A stretch of DNA of 5,722 bases from the NCBI GenBank assembly GCA_945906975.1, contig CAMDRY010000231.1, positions 1 through 5,722 of the forward strand. Reading direction: 5' to 3'. The notes under the pieces are model-generated. The model searched no databases. It was not told where the DNA came from and saw only the letters and a program-made list of their open reading frames with translations. Made by a program: the position numbers and the translations under genes. The DNA is from Bordetella parapertussis. GTDB taxonomy: Bacteria > Pseudomonadota > Gammaproteobacteria > Burkholderiales > SG8-39. The first letter of the stretch is position 1; every line of letters starts with the position of its first letter. Shown here piece by piece: positions 1-5,668 of the stretch.

Positions 1-143
1 GCGGTGCTTCGTTACATTGTCAGGATCGCTCTTTATTCAGATCCCTAGATTCGCCCGGTGACACGGGCGGTTCCCTCCGTTCCTTTATAGTGGGAACAAC
101 TTCTACAAGCGACTTCGTGTCGCACTTGATTTTCCTATCTTTA
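1..143. other. Unassigned left-edge sequence ending at a homology breakpoint
   Basis: No gene could be supported here. The stretch contains two small perfect hairpins: stem 52-57/64-69 with a 6-nt loop, and stem 109-113/119-123 with a 5-nt loop. The second is followed by a T-containing stretch, but neither has the T-run of a clear intrinsic terminator. By eye the stretch is more AT-rich than the flanking catabolic genes. On the minus strand one frame stays open for about 36 codons (from the right end down to a TGA near position 21) with a hydrophilic product, but I see no start codon or recognisable motif. Decarboxylase homology to the right begins immediately after a TAA at 142-144. This stretch is therefore probably the foreign side of an old insertion, deletion or inversion junction. 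No inverted-repeat terminus or transposase motif was seen. Confidence 0.35.
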
Positions 144-144
144 A

Positions 145-603
145 TCGCTGAGCGATCTGCTGAGCGAAGGCGAGATCGACGCCATGATTGGCACCAACAA
201 TCCGGAATCTCGGAAAACCAACACCGATGTGCAGCGCCTTTTCCCCGATTACGAGGAGGTGGAAAAGGAGGTCTACAAACGCACCGGCGTGTTCCCTATC
301 ATGCACCTTGTTGCTATCCGCAAGGAAGTCCATGACAAGCATCCGCAGATTGCGCAGGCTCTATACGACGCGTTCTGCGAATCCAAGATGCTGGGTTTGA
401 AGCGCATGCGCCATTTCGGCGCGCTGCGCTCAATGCTGCCCTGGATGACCGCCGAGGTGGACGAGATCGACGAGGTGTTCGGCTACGACCCCTGGCCCTA
501 CGGCGTCAAAGCCAATCGGGCGACTTTCACAACGCTGAACCGCTAGCTGGCGGAGCAGAACATCATAAGGTCGCCCTTGGATCTGAACTCGATTTTCGTG
601 CCC
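145..603 (+). pseudogene. 4,5-dihydroxyphthalate decarboxylase-like C-terminal remnant
   Basis: This is the C-terminal part of a protein of the 4,5-dihydroxyphthalate decarboxylase group, which has a periplasmic-binding-protein-like fold. Intact members are around 330 residues and either decarboxylate an aromatic diacid intermediate or are annotated as substrate-binding relatives. Family-like reading starts at codon 145 (SLSDLLSEGEIDAMIG), upstream of the first ATG at 184. It runs through RLFPDYEEVEKEVYKRTG, FPIMHLVAIRK and DPWPYGVKANR. No start codon precedes it and an in-frame TAA sits at 142-144, so the 5' roughly 60% is missing. A second lesion is TAG at 544-546. The same frame continues past it with LAEQNIIRSPLDLNSIFVP, a plausible native C-terminus, so the ORF ending at 546 is not the natural end. 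The true 3' end lies somewhere between about 603 and the next in-frame stop at 715. The family call rests on remembered motifs; the pseudogene call is strong. Confidence 0.8.
147..167. repeat. 9-bp perfect direct repeat beside the breakpoint
   Basis: GCTGAGCGA occurs at 147-155 and again at 159-167, separated by TCT. Both copies lie in the decarboxylase remnant (coding LSD-L and LSE-G) directly after the point where homology begins. It may be only codon-level redundancy of a repeated Leu-Ser-acidic motif, or it may have helped a recombination event at the junction. Confidence 0.4.
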
Positions 604-642
604 TCCAGTAGACCAGAACCTGAAATCGCGAGCCTCCTTGGC

Positions 643-1698
643 CTATTGTGCCAACTCATGCTGCGTCAGAAACGAGTCGGCGAAAAATTCGCTGTGCGGC
701 AATCCGCATTTGCGTGAAAAATCGCGCCGTGCCGCATCCACCATGACGGGTGCTCCGCAGGAATAGACCTGATGGCCGGACAGGTCGGGGAAATCGTGCA
801 TGACGGCCTGATGCACAAATCCGGTACGCCCGTCCCATGTGTCTGATTCGGTGGCGTCAGAGAGCACCGGAATAAACTTGAAGTGATCGTGGGATACTGC
901 CCACTGCCGCGGCTCATCGATCATGTACAGGTCCGTGTGCCTGCGCCCGCCCCAGTACAGAACCATGGGCCTTCGGACATTGCGCCGCAATGCGTTCAGT
1001 AATATCGACCGAATCGGACCGTAGCCGGTGCCGCTTGCTAAGAAAATGATCGGCTTGTCGCTTTCTTCGCGGAGAAAGAAGGTGCCCAGCGGAACTTCGA
1101 TGCTCCACCGGTCGCGCTCCTTGATGCGCTGGAACACATAGTCGGTGAAAAGACCGCCGGGCGAGTGCCGGATATGAAACACCAGGTCGATCACGCCCTC
1201 TGTCTCGGGCGCATTGGCAATCGAATAGCTTCGCCGCACGCCGCCTTCCAGCAGCACGTTCACATATTGACCCGCGGCGAAACGCACGAAATCATTCACC
1301 GGCAGGCGAATGCGAACGATCGCGACATCCGGCGATGGACGCGTGACTTCCTTGATGATCGCCGGAAGCACGCGCGGCGGCACCAGCAATGGCACCTCCT
1401 CGACTTCGATGACGACATCCGTGAGGGGCTTTGCCTGGCACAGCAGCGCAAAGCCGGCCTCCCTGTGGGCCTCTGGCAGATAGGCGAGATGCGCGCCGCC
1501 GAAGTCGACCTTTCCCTCAAGGACTCTGCCGCGACAGGTGCCGCAATGTCCCATCTGGCAGCTATAGGGCATGGAAACTCCCGACGAGAGCCCGCACTTG
1601 AGGATGCGCTCGCCCGCTGCGACCGTGAAGCTGCGGCCGCTGGGCTCCAGCCGCACCTTGTGTGCGCCGGGCACGGATGTAGCGCTTTCCTCCGGCAT
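643..1698 (-). CDS. 2Fe-2S ferredoxin/FAD/NAD(P)H oxidoreductase (oxygenase reductase type)
   Basis: This is an electron-transfer flavoprotein that takes electrons from NAD(P)H through FAD to a plant-type [2Fe-2S] centre, usually to feed a Rieske or diiron oxygenase; it is cytoplasmic. Numbering is from the ATG at 1698 (351 aa). An N-terminal ferredoxin domain (about 14-103) has the cluster Cys47, Cys52, Cys55 (CQMGHCGTC) and Cys87. The FAD domain has RSYS at 156-159. The NAD(P) domain has GTGYGP at 223-228 and YSCGAP at 312-317, and the C-terminus carries EFFADSF. Order and length match the ferredoxin-first reductases related to AscD and benzoate/phenol-oxygenase reductases. The start is uncertain. 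A TTG at 1719 overlaps the stop of the upstream VOC gene as TTGA, and a GTG at 1674 has GGAGGAA about 13 nt before it. The gene ends with TAG and converges on the decarboxylase remnant. No oxygenase component is in the window, so its partner is unknown. It is probably co-transcribed with the VOC gene. Confidence 0.9.
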   Translation of the reverse strand: MPEESATSVPGAHKVRLEPSGRSFTVAAGERILKCGLSSGVSMPYSCQMGHCGTCRGRVLEGKVDFGGAHLAYLPEAHREAGFALLCQAKPLTDVVIEVEEVPLLVPPRVLPAIIKEVTRPSPDVAIVRIRLPVNDFVRFAAGQYVNVLLEGGVRRSYSIANAPETEGVIDLVFHIRHSPGGLFTDYVFQRIKERDRWSIEVPLGTFFLREESDKPIIFLASGTGYGPIRSILLNALRRNVRRPMVLYWGGRRHTDLYMIDEPRQWAVSHDHFKFIPVLSDATESDTWDGRTGFVHQAVMHDFPDLSGHQVYSCGAPVMVDAARRDFSRKCGLPHSEFFADSFLTQHELAQ

Positions 1699-1715
1699 TT
1701 TTTCCGCGGCGCTCG

Positions 1716-2225
1716 TCAAGGATGCACACTGCCTTTGCCTACGATATCCGACTCGTCGTCGCGATAGCGATCACCGAATTCGAAAAAATCGTCGTGCAGA
1801 AAACCGTCGTAATACTCGATTTCCCACCACACGTGATTGAGGTCTTCCATGTAAAACGAATACACACCGTGCTGCGAGGAGATCGGCAGAATCTGCCTGA
1901 TTTTGTATTTGTCCTTGTATTCGTGCGCCTTGCGATGGGCCTCATCAACTTCCTCTTTTGACCCGACATCAAGGCCCCAGTGATTCAGCAAACTGCAGGG
2001 ATTCAATTTGTCGCCGACCTCGACGCACACGACGTGAAATTTGACGCCCAGCCTGAAAACCATGCCGGGGCGCGCGTGCCGCACGCATTCGAGGCCCAGA
2101 AAATTTTCGTAGAAATCGCGCGTCTCCTTTAGATCCCGGCACTCGCACGTTCCATGGCTCATCACATAGGGCTTGATGACCGAATGCGAATTTTTCACCG
2201 GAACAGTGCTTTCTTTGATTTCCAT
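1716..2225 (-). CDS. VOC-family protein, probable single-domain extradiol-type dioxygenase
   Basis: This is a 169-residue glyoxalase/bleomycin-resistance/extradiol-dioxygenase (VOC) fold protein. Two βαβββ modules are recognisable, the first from VMSHGTCECRDL with TRDFYENFLGLE, the second from LLNHWGLDV to HGVYSFYMEDLNHVWWEIEYYDG. The expected 2-His-1-carboxylate metal ligands are His24, His82 and Glu135 (Glu137 is an alternative), as in Fe(II) extradiol dioxygenases. The substrate cannot be read from sequence; with the neighbouring reductase and FAH hydrolase a ring-cleavage role is inferred. Other VOC activities such as glyoxalase or isomerase remain possible. The start is the ATG at 2223-2225, preceded by AAAGGAG at 2232-2238 with 6-nt spacing. 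A longer in-frame reading to 2282 lacks support. The TGA stop at 1716-1718 nearly abuts the reductase start (17 bp to its ATG, or a TTGA overlap), so the two are probably one operon, driven from the divergent intergenic region. Confidence 0.88.
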   Translation of the reverse strand: MEIKESTVPVKNSHSVIKPYVMSHGTCECRDLKETRDFYENFLGLECVRHARPGMVFRLGVKFHVVCVEVGDKLNPCSLLNHWGLDVGSKEEVDEAHRKAHEYKDKYKIRQILPISSQHGVYSFYMEDLNHVWWEIEYYDGFLHDDFFEFGDRYRDDESDIVGKGSVHP

Positions 2226-2273
2226 GGCGTGCTCCTTTGTGCGCGACTGTCGCAGGATTGCGCCTCGCCGTCG

Positions 2274-2302
2274 TTGCCTCATGCCCCAGACCAGCGTAGA
2301 TT
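2274..2302 (+). promoter_or_regulatory. Weak candidate promoter for the Bug/FAH unit
   Basis: TTGCCT (2274-2279), a 17-nt spacer and TAGATT (2297-2302) match the sigma-70 boxes at 4 of 6 positions each. The -10 box overlaps that of the opposing promoter, so the two would compete. Such matches arise by chance, so this is only a candidate. Confidence 0.25.
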
Positions 2303-2329
2303 ATGGGACCAATCCCGTAGATAGTTCAA
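2300..2329 (-). promoter_or_regulatory. Candidate sigma-70 promoter for the VOC/reductase unit
   Basis: Read on the minus strand, TTGAAC (2329-2324) is followed after 18 nt by CATAAT (2305-2300). The -10 box matches consensus at 5 of 6 positions and the -35 box at 4 of 6. Transcription would start near 2293, giving a leader of about 70 nt before the VOC ATG at 2225 and its strong AAAGGAG. Position, orientation and spacing all fit; no experimental support. Confidence 0.5.
2302..2319. promoter_or_regulatory. Imperfect 18-bp dyad, possible operator
   Basis: TATGGGACCAATCCCGTA is a dyad with arms TA-N-GGGA and TCCC-N-TA around a 4-bp centre. It lies across the -10 box and spacer of the minus-strand promoter and touches the -10 of the plus-strand candidate, where a LysR-, MarR- or GntR-type regulator could control both directions. 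No regulator gene is in the window. Confidence 0.35.
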
Positions 2330-2400
2330 TGCGCGGGATTTCTGCGCGCCGCAATTCAACACGCAGCGCGTCCAGAGTTCCGTCACTCATGGGGAAGTCT

Positions 2401-3378
2401 ATGCCAAGCAATCATTTAACACGCCTACTCGCACTAATGGTGTTTTGTCTTGCCGCGGGATCGGCCATGGCACAAAGTTACCCCACGAAAATCGTCCGGG
2501 TTACGTCGCCCTATCCCACGGGCATCTCGCCGGACATTTCCGCGCGGCTCATCGCGGATAAGCTCTCGCGCTACTGGGGCCAGCAGGTGCTGGTGGAGGC
2601 GCGTCCGGGAGGCAACGGATTCATTGCGCTTGGCGCGGTAAAGAAAGCGGCGCCGGATGGCTACGATCTTTTATATGTGGGCAACGCCTTTGTAACCATC
2701 AACCCGGTGCTGTTCAAGTCCGTGCCTTACGATCCGGAAGCCGATTTCGCGCCGATATCGACCGTATATCGCGGGCCGTTCTTTTTCTGGGTCTCGACAA
2801 AATCGCCCTATCGTTCGATTCAGGACATCATCGAGGTGGCGAAGAAAAATCCGGAAAAAGTCGCCTACAGCACACCCTACGTCGGCAGCCCGCCCCATTT
2901 GGGCGGCGCCATGCTCGCTCACCTTTCGGGCACCAGAATGCTTGCGGTGCATTTCAAGGAAGGACCCGCTATCTACACCTCGGTAGCCAATGGCGACGTG
3001 GCTTTTACGCTGTCCAGCCCGGGTTCGGCGGCAGCCATGGTAAAAGCGGGACTGGTGCGAAATATCGCCGCCGCCTCCAACGAGCGTAATCCTGACGCAC
3101 CCGATGTGCCCACGGTTCGCGAAGCAGGCGGCCCCGCGGGCGTCGAGGTATTTGCCTGGACCGGATTCATGGCGCCTCGAGGCACGCCACCGGATATCAT
3201 CAACCGCGTTGCCATGGATGTGGCACGCGCGCTCGCCGAGCCCGATGTGCGCGAGCGCTTTAAGGCGCTGGGCGTGATTCCGACGCCCTCGGCGCCCTCA
3301 GAGATGGGCAATCTGATAAAAACCGAGTTGCGGACCAATCTGGACGTGATTCGCAAGTCGGGCATCACTGCGGAGTAA
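2401..3378 (+). CDS. Bug-family (TctC-like) periplasmic solute-binding protein 1
   Basis: This is a 325-residue extracytoplasmic solute receptor of the Bug/TctC family, which binds small carboxylates or aromatic acids in the periplasm for tripartite tricarboxylate transporters or for sensing. The N-terminus is a typical Sec signal peptide: MPSNHLTR, a hydrophobic core (9-22), and cleavage after AMA at residue 24. The mature part begins QSYPTKIVRVTSPYPTG. The ligand loop near residues 36-49 reads SPYPTGISPDISAR; it keeps the family Asp (D45) but replaces the usual PPGG-like turn. Further family landmarks are RPGGNG, APDGYDLLYVG, VPYDPEADFAPIS and the C-terminal APRGTPPDIINRV. The ATG at 2401 was chosen because GGGGAAG (2391-2397) precedes it and it opens the signal peptide; an in-frame ATG at 2389 is possible. 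It is the first gene of the Bug-FAH-Bug unit, 30 bp before the FAH gene. No TctA or TctB permease is identifiable here, as is common for orphan Bug genes. Confidence 0.93.
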   Translation: MPSNHLTRLLALMVFCLAAGSAMAQSYPTKIVRVTSPYPTGISPDISARLIADKLSRYWGQQVLVEARPGGNGFIALGAVKKAAPDGYDLLYVGNAFVTINPVLFKSVPYDPEADFAPISTVYRGPFFFWVSTKSPYRSIQDIIEVAKKNPEKVAYSTPYVGSPPHLGGAMLAHLSGTRMLAVHFKEGPAIYTSVANGDVAFTLSSPGSAAAMVKAGLVRNIAAASNERNPDAPDVPTVREAGGPAGVEVFAWTGFMAPRGTPPDIINRVAMDVARALAEPDVRERFKALGVIPTPSAPSEMGNLIKTELRTNLDVIRKSGITAE

Positions 3379-3408
3379 TCTAGTAACCAAAGTTTGAAAA
3401 GGAAAGCA

Positions 3409-4338
3409 ATGAAAATCGTCGTATTCGGCAATGACAAGCGCGTTGGTGTACTGGCTGGCGACAACATCATCGATCTCAATAAAGCCAACGCCTCCCTGCC
3501 CGCAAACCTCGAAGCGTTCATTGCCGCGGGGCCGCAGGCCATCGAGGCCGCGCAAAGCGCCATCGCAAAAGCAGACAAGGCCTGCGTTGTGCAAGCCAGT
3601 ACCGTCAAACTTAGCGCCCCCTGGGCGGGCAAGCGCCTTGCCATGGCCGGCGGCAATTTCGCCGATCACCTCGCCGGGATGAACGCCAATCGTCTGGGCA
3701 TTCCCCTCGCGGCCGACTCGATCAAGGCCGCATACGATCAGGCGCGCAAGCGCGGCCACTGGGGATTCTGGAAGGTGCTCGATGAAGTGGCCGGCGACGG
3801 CGATGACGTGCCCTATCCCGCCAAGAAGACTGAATACTTCGACTATGAAGGCGAGGTTGCCATCGTCATCGGCAAACGCGGCAAGAACATTTCCGCGGCA
3901 AATATACGCGACCATATCTGGGGCGTGACACTGTCCAACGACTGGAGTTGCCGGGATAACAGCGACGAGCCGCGTATCGTCCAGTACAACATGGTCAAGA
4001 ATTTCGACCGCGCCTGCTCAATCGGCCCGTGCATCGCGGTGGGCGAGGAAGCGTTCGACAACATCGATCTGGAGACCCGGGTAAACGGCCAGTTGCGCCA
4101 GAGCTTCAACTCGAAAGACATGATATTCACTTTCGGCGAAGTGCTCGAGTATCTGTCCTGCGAATTTACTTTCGTGCCGGGCGATGTCATCTGCGGCGGC
4201 ACGGCCAAGGGCACTGCGGCTGACCAGACCAAGCGGGTCGCCGGTCAGCCCCCATCCAAGGAGAAGTTCCTCAAGGTCGGCGACATGGTCGAGGTGTCGT
4301 CGCCGCAGATCGGGAAACTGCGTAACCGGATCGTCTAG
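3409..4338 (+). CDS. Fumarylacetoacetate hydrolase (FAH)-family protein
   Basis: This is a 309-residue enzyme of the FAH superfamily, whose divalent-metal members hydrolyse, decarboxylate or isomerise acylpyruvate-type products of aromatic ring cleavage in the cytoplasm. An N-terminal domain (about 1-70) precedes the catalytic domain. The latter starts at GGNFADHLAGMN (81-92, His87) and has the metal site Glu147/Glu149 (FDYEGEVAIVIGKRG) and Asp178 (LSNDWSCRD). Lys197 in KNFDRACSIGP and the stretch DMIFTFGEVLEYLS before PGDVICGGTAKG complete the signature. The usual NDVTARD and GTP-x-GV motifs are changed here. An extra segment near 95-118, rich in Lys/Arg/Ala, separates the His motif from the metal site. 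The start is the ATG at 3409 with AGGA five bases upstream; a TTG at 3394 in the same frame is rejected. The gene ends with TAG 13 bp before the second Bug gene. The substrate is unknown; a meta- or gentisate-type cleavage product is inferred. Confidence 0.92.
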   Translation: MKIVVFGNDKRVGVLAGDNIIDLNKANASLPANLEAFIAAGPQAIEAAQSAIAKADKACVVQASTVKLSAPWAGKRLAMAGGNFADHLAGMNANRLGIPLAADSIKAAYDQARKRGHWGFWKVLDEVAGDGDDVPYPAKKTEYFDYEGEVAIVIGKRGKNISAANIRDHIWGVTLSNDWSCRDNSDEPRIVQYNMVKNFDRACSIGPCIAVGEEAFDNIDLETRVNGQLRQSFNSKDMIFTFGEVLEYLSCEFTFVPGDVICGGTAKGTAADQTKRVAGQPPSKEKFLKVGDMVEVSSPQIGKLRNRIV

Positions 4339-4351
4339 GATAGGTATTGCC

Positions 4352-5344
4352 ATGAAAACCAGCGTAGGCAATCTAGTTTCGGCCGGCGCTGTATTGTGTC
4401 TCGCTGCATTGCTGGCCCAGCCCCAAGCGGCGTAGGCGCAGGTATGGCCCGCCCGCTCGGTCAAGATTATTTCGGTCGCCCCTCCGGGCGGTGCGATCGA
4501 CCTGCTCGCGCGCATCGTGGCCGATGATGCATCGAAGACGTTCAACCAGCCGTTCGTGGTGGAGAGTCGACCCGGAGCCAACGGCAACATCGCCGTGCAG
4601 GCGGTGGTGAAGGAGCCGCCCGAAGGCTACTTTTTTTTCGTCGGCCCTCCGGGGCCTTTTAGCATCAATCAAAGCATCATGAGCAAGATGCCTTTCGACC
4701 CGGACAAGGACATCGCGCCGGTGGCAATGCTCGGCGTCGCGCCGCTGGTGCTGGTGGTGCACCCATCGGTGCCGGCCTCAAACCTGACGGAGTTGCTCGC
4801 GTGGATGAAGGGCCGTGCCGGGAAGGTAACCTACGCTTCGTCAGGCGTGGCGGGCACCGGTCATCTAGCGATGGAACTCTTCAAGGCCATGACCGGCGTT
4901 GAGGCGACTCACATTCCCTACACCAACTCGGCCGCCACGGCGACGCTGGACCAGATCGCCGGCCGCATCGACGTGTCCTTTATCAACACCAGCACCACGC
5001 TGGGTTACGTCGCGCAGGGGCAGTTGCGCGCCATCGGCGTTGCGGAGCTCAAGCGCATCAGCAGCGCGCCGAATATCCCGACCCTCGCCGAGCAGGGACT
5101 GCCGCTTTTCGAGGCGACGCCGTGGCTGGCGCTGGCCACGCGCAAAGGCGTGCCGCGCGAAATCATCCAGCGAATGAATGAAGCATCGGCGCGGGCGCTG
5201 GCAAGACCCGAGAATCTGGCGCGAGTGCACAAGATCGGCAATGAAACGCGCCCCATGAGCGTGGATCAGTTGACCGCGTTCGTGCGCGCCGAAACCGTCA
5301 AATGGGCCGAGATCGTAAAACGATCCGGCGCGAAGATCGACTGA
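4352..5344 (+). pseudogene. Bug-family solute-binding protein 2, amber codon at signal-peptide end
   Basis: This reads as a 330-codon Bug/TctC-type periplasmic binding protein with an in-frame TAG at codon 28 (4433-4435). The ATG at 4352 opens a signal peptide with a hydrophobic core of about residues 8-22, ending PQAA-stop-AQ. The stop sits where the cleavage motif (A-x-A) would be. After it the mature protein continues cleanly for 302 codons: VWPARSVKIISVAPPGGAID (family PPGG turn, Asp50), SRPGANGNIAVQAV, EGYFFFVGPPGP, MPFDPDKDIAPVA, VTYASSGVAGTGHLAMELF and PTLAEQGLP, ending TGA. The first common start after the stop is the GTG at 4514-4516 or the one at 4517, inside the mature domain. Restart there would give a protein without signal peptide or first strand. 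It follows the FAH gene by 13 bp, with only a weak AGGT site. One substitution would restore it, so recent inactivation, a sequencing error or readthrough are all possible. Confidence 0.85.
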
Positions 5345-5367
5345 CGAGGATTCAGGACTTTCTTCGG

Positions 5368-5638
5368 CTAGTCCTTGAACGCCTGGATCGCTCGCTCGAT
5401 CCTTTCGAGGTCGTCCGTGAGCGATTCGAGTTCCTTCCTCGCCACCGTCTTTACCCAGTAAACCCGGGATCGGGCATGGGCAAACCTGAGTATTGAACAT
5501 AATCGGCAAATGTACGCATTTCAAAAGTCCAAAACATGGCCCATTGGAGAAATTTAGCTGCCGCCATACGTTGAGATCGGGTTCGATTTGACTATCAGTC
5601 GCCTTCTTTTCGAGGGGCGATTCAGAGGGATTTGTCAT
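5368..5638 (-). pseudogene. Short unrecognised gene broken by two apparent one-base deletions
   Basis: I do not recognise this protein. Three minus-strand frames in series read like one coding sequence. Segment 1 runs from the ATG at 5638 to 5555 (MTNPSESPLEKKATDSQ then IEPDLNVWRQL). Segment 2 is 5555-5460 (KFLQWAMFWTFEMRTFADY then VQYSGLPMPDPGF). Segment 3 is 5460-5368 (YWVKTVARKELESLTDD then LERIERAIQAFKD, stop TAG). Each switch equals one lost base in a short run: A near 5553-5555 and T near 5460-5462. Repaired, the product is about 90 residues: a hydrophilic start, an aromatic-rich middle, and an acidic/basic amphipathic C-terminal helix. An alternative is a 37-codon ORF in frame 2 alone from the ATG at 5567 to the TAA at 5451-5453. 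The ribosome site is weak. The gene lies 30 bp after the membrane-protein end and converges on Bug 2 with a 23-bp gap, which holds no terminator I can see. Confidence 0.5.
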
Positions 5639-5668
5639 GCGCGAAGCTTACCGTACGCCTTTGAATTC

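Larger units (their letters stand above)
2226..2400. other. Divergent intergenic control region
   Basis: This 175-bp region separates the minus-strand VOC/reductase unit from the plus-strand Bug/FAH unit. It holds a fair minus-strand sigma-70-type promoter (2300-2329), a weak plus-strand candidate (2274-2302), an imperfect 18-bp dyad (2302-2319) and a GC-rich hairpin (stem 2331-2335/2345-2349). Open frames on both strands cross it only as N-terminal extensions of the flanking genes and lack ribosome-binding-site support. Confidence 0.6.

Noticed and set aside
52..69. Hairpin in the left-edge region as a terminator or attachment site
   Set aside because: The stem is perfect but only 6 bp, with no poly-T and no flanking element to define an attachment site.
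638..654. Hairpin TTGGC/GCCAA around the reductase stop codon
   Set aside because: Only a 5-bp stem with no T-run on either strand; not enough for a terminator call.
1165..1767. 200-residue plus-strand open frame over the reductase
   Set aside because: Antisense to conserved cysteine and flavin motifs; His/Arg-rich composition with no domain.
2226..2282. 19-residue N-terminal extension of the VOC protein
   Set aside because: The ATG at 2225 has AAAGGAG at ideal spacing; the extension is Arg-rich and would lie in the 5' leader.
2173..2400. N-terminal extension of the first Bug gene into the VOC gene
   Set aside because: The signal peptide begins at 2401 with a ribosome site directly before it; the extension overlaps the divergent VOC start and has no export-signal character.
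2973..3656. 227-residue minus-strand open frame spanning the Bug1/FAH junction
   Set aside because: Antisense to two well-supported genes, Ala/Ser/Arg-rich, no motif or ribosome site; a typical GC-rich shadow frame.
4336..4435. TAG read as a sense codon (amber recoding) across this cluster
   Set aside because: Reading through the FAH TAG would continue out of frame through the second Bug gene, and the present C-terminus looks natural, so TAG acts as a stop here.
4865..5638. 257-residue minus-strand open frame across the second Bug gene's 3' half
   Set aside because: Beyond its first ~28 codons it is low-complexity, Arg/Gly-rich and antisense to clear Bug coding sequence; only the N-terminal segment is kept, as part of the broken short gene.
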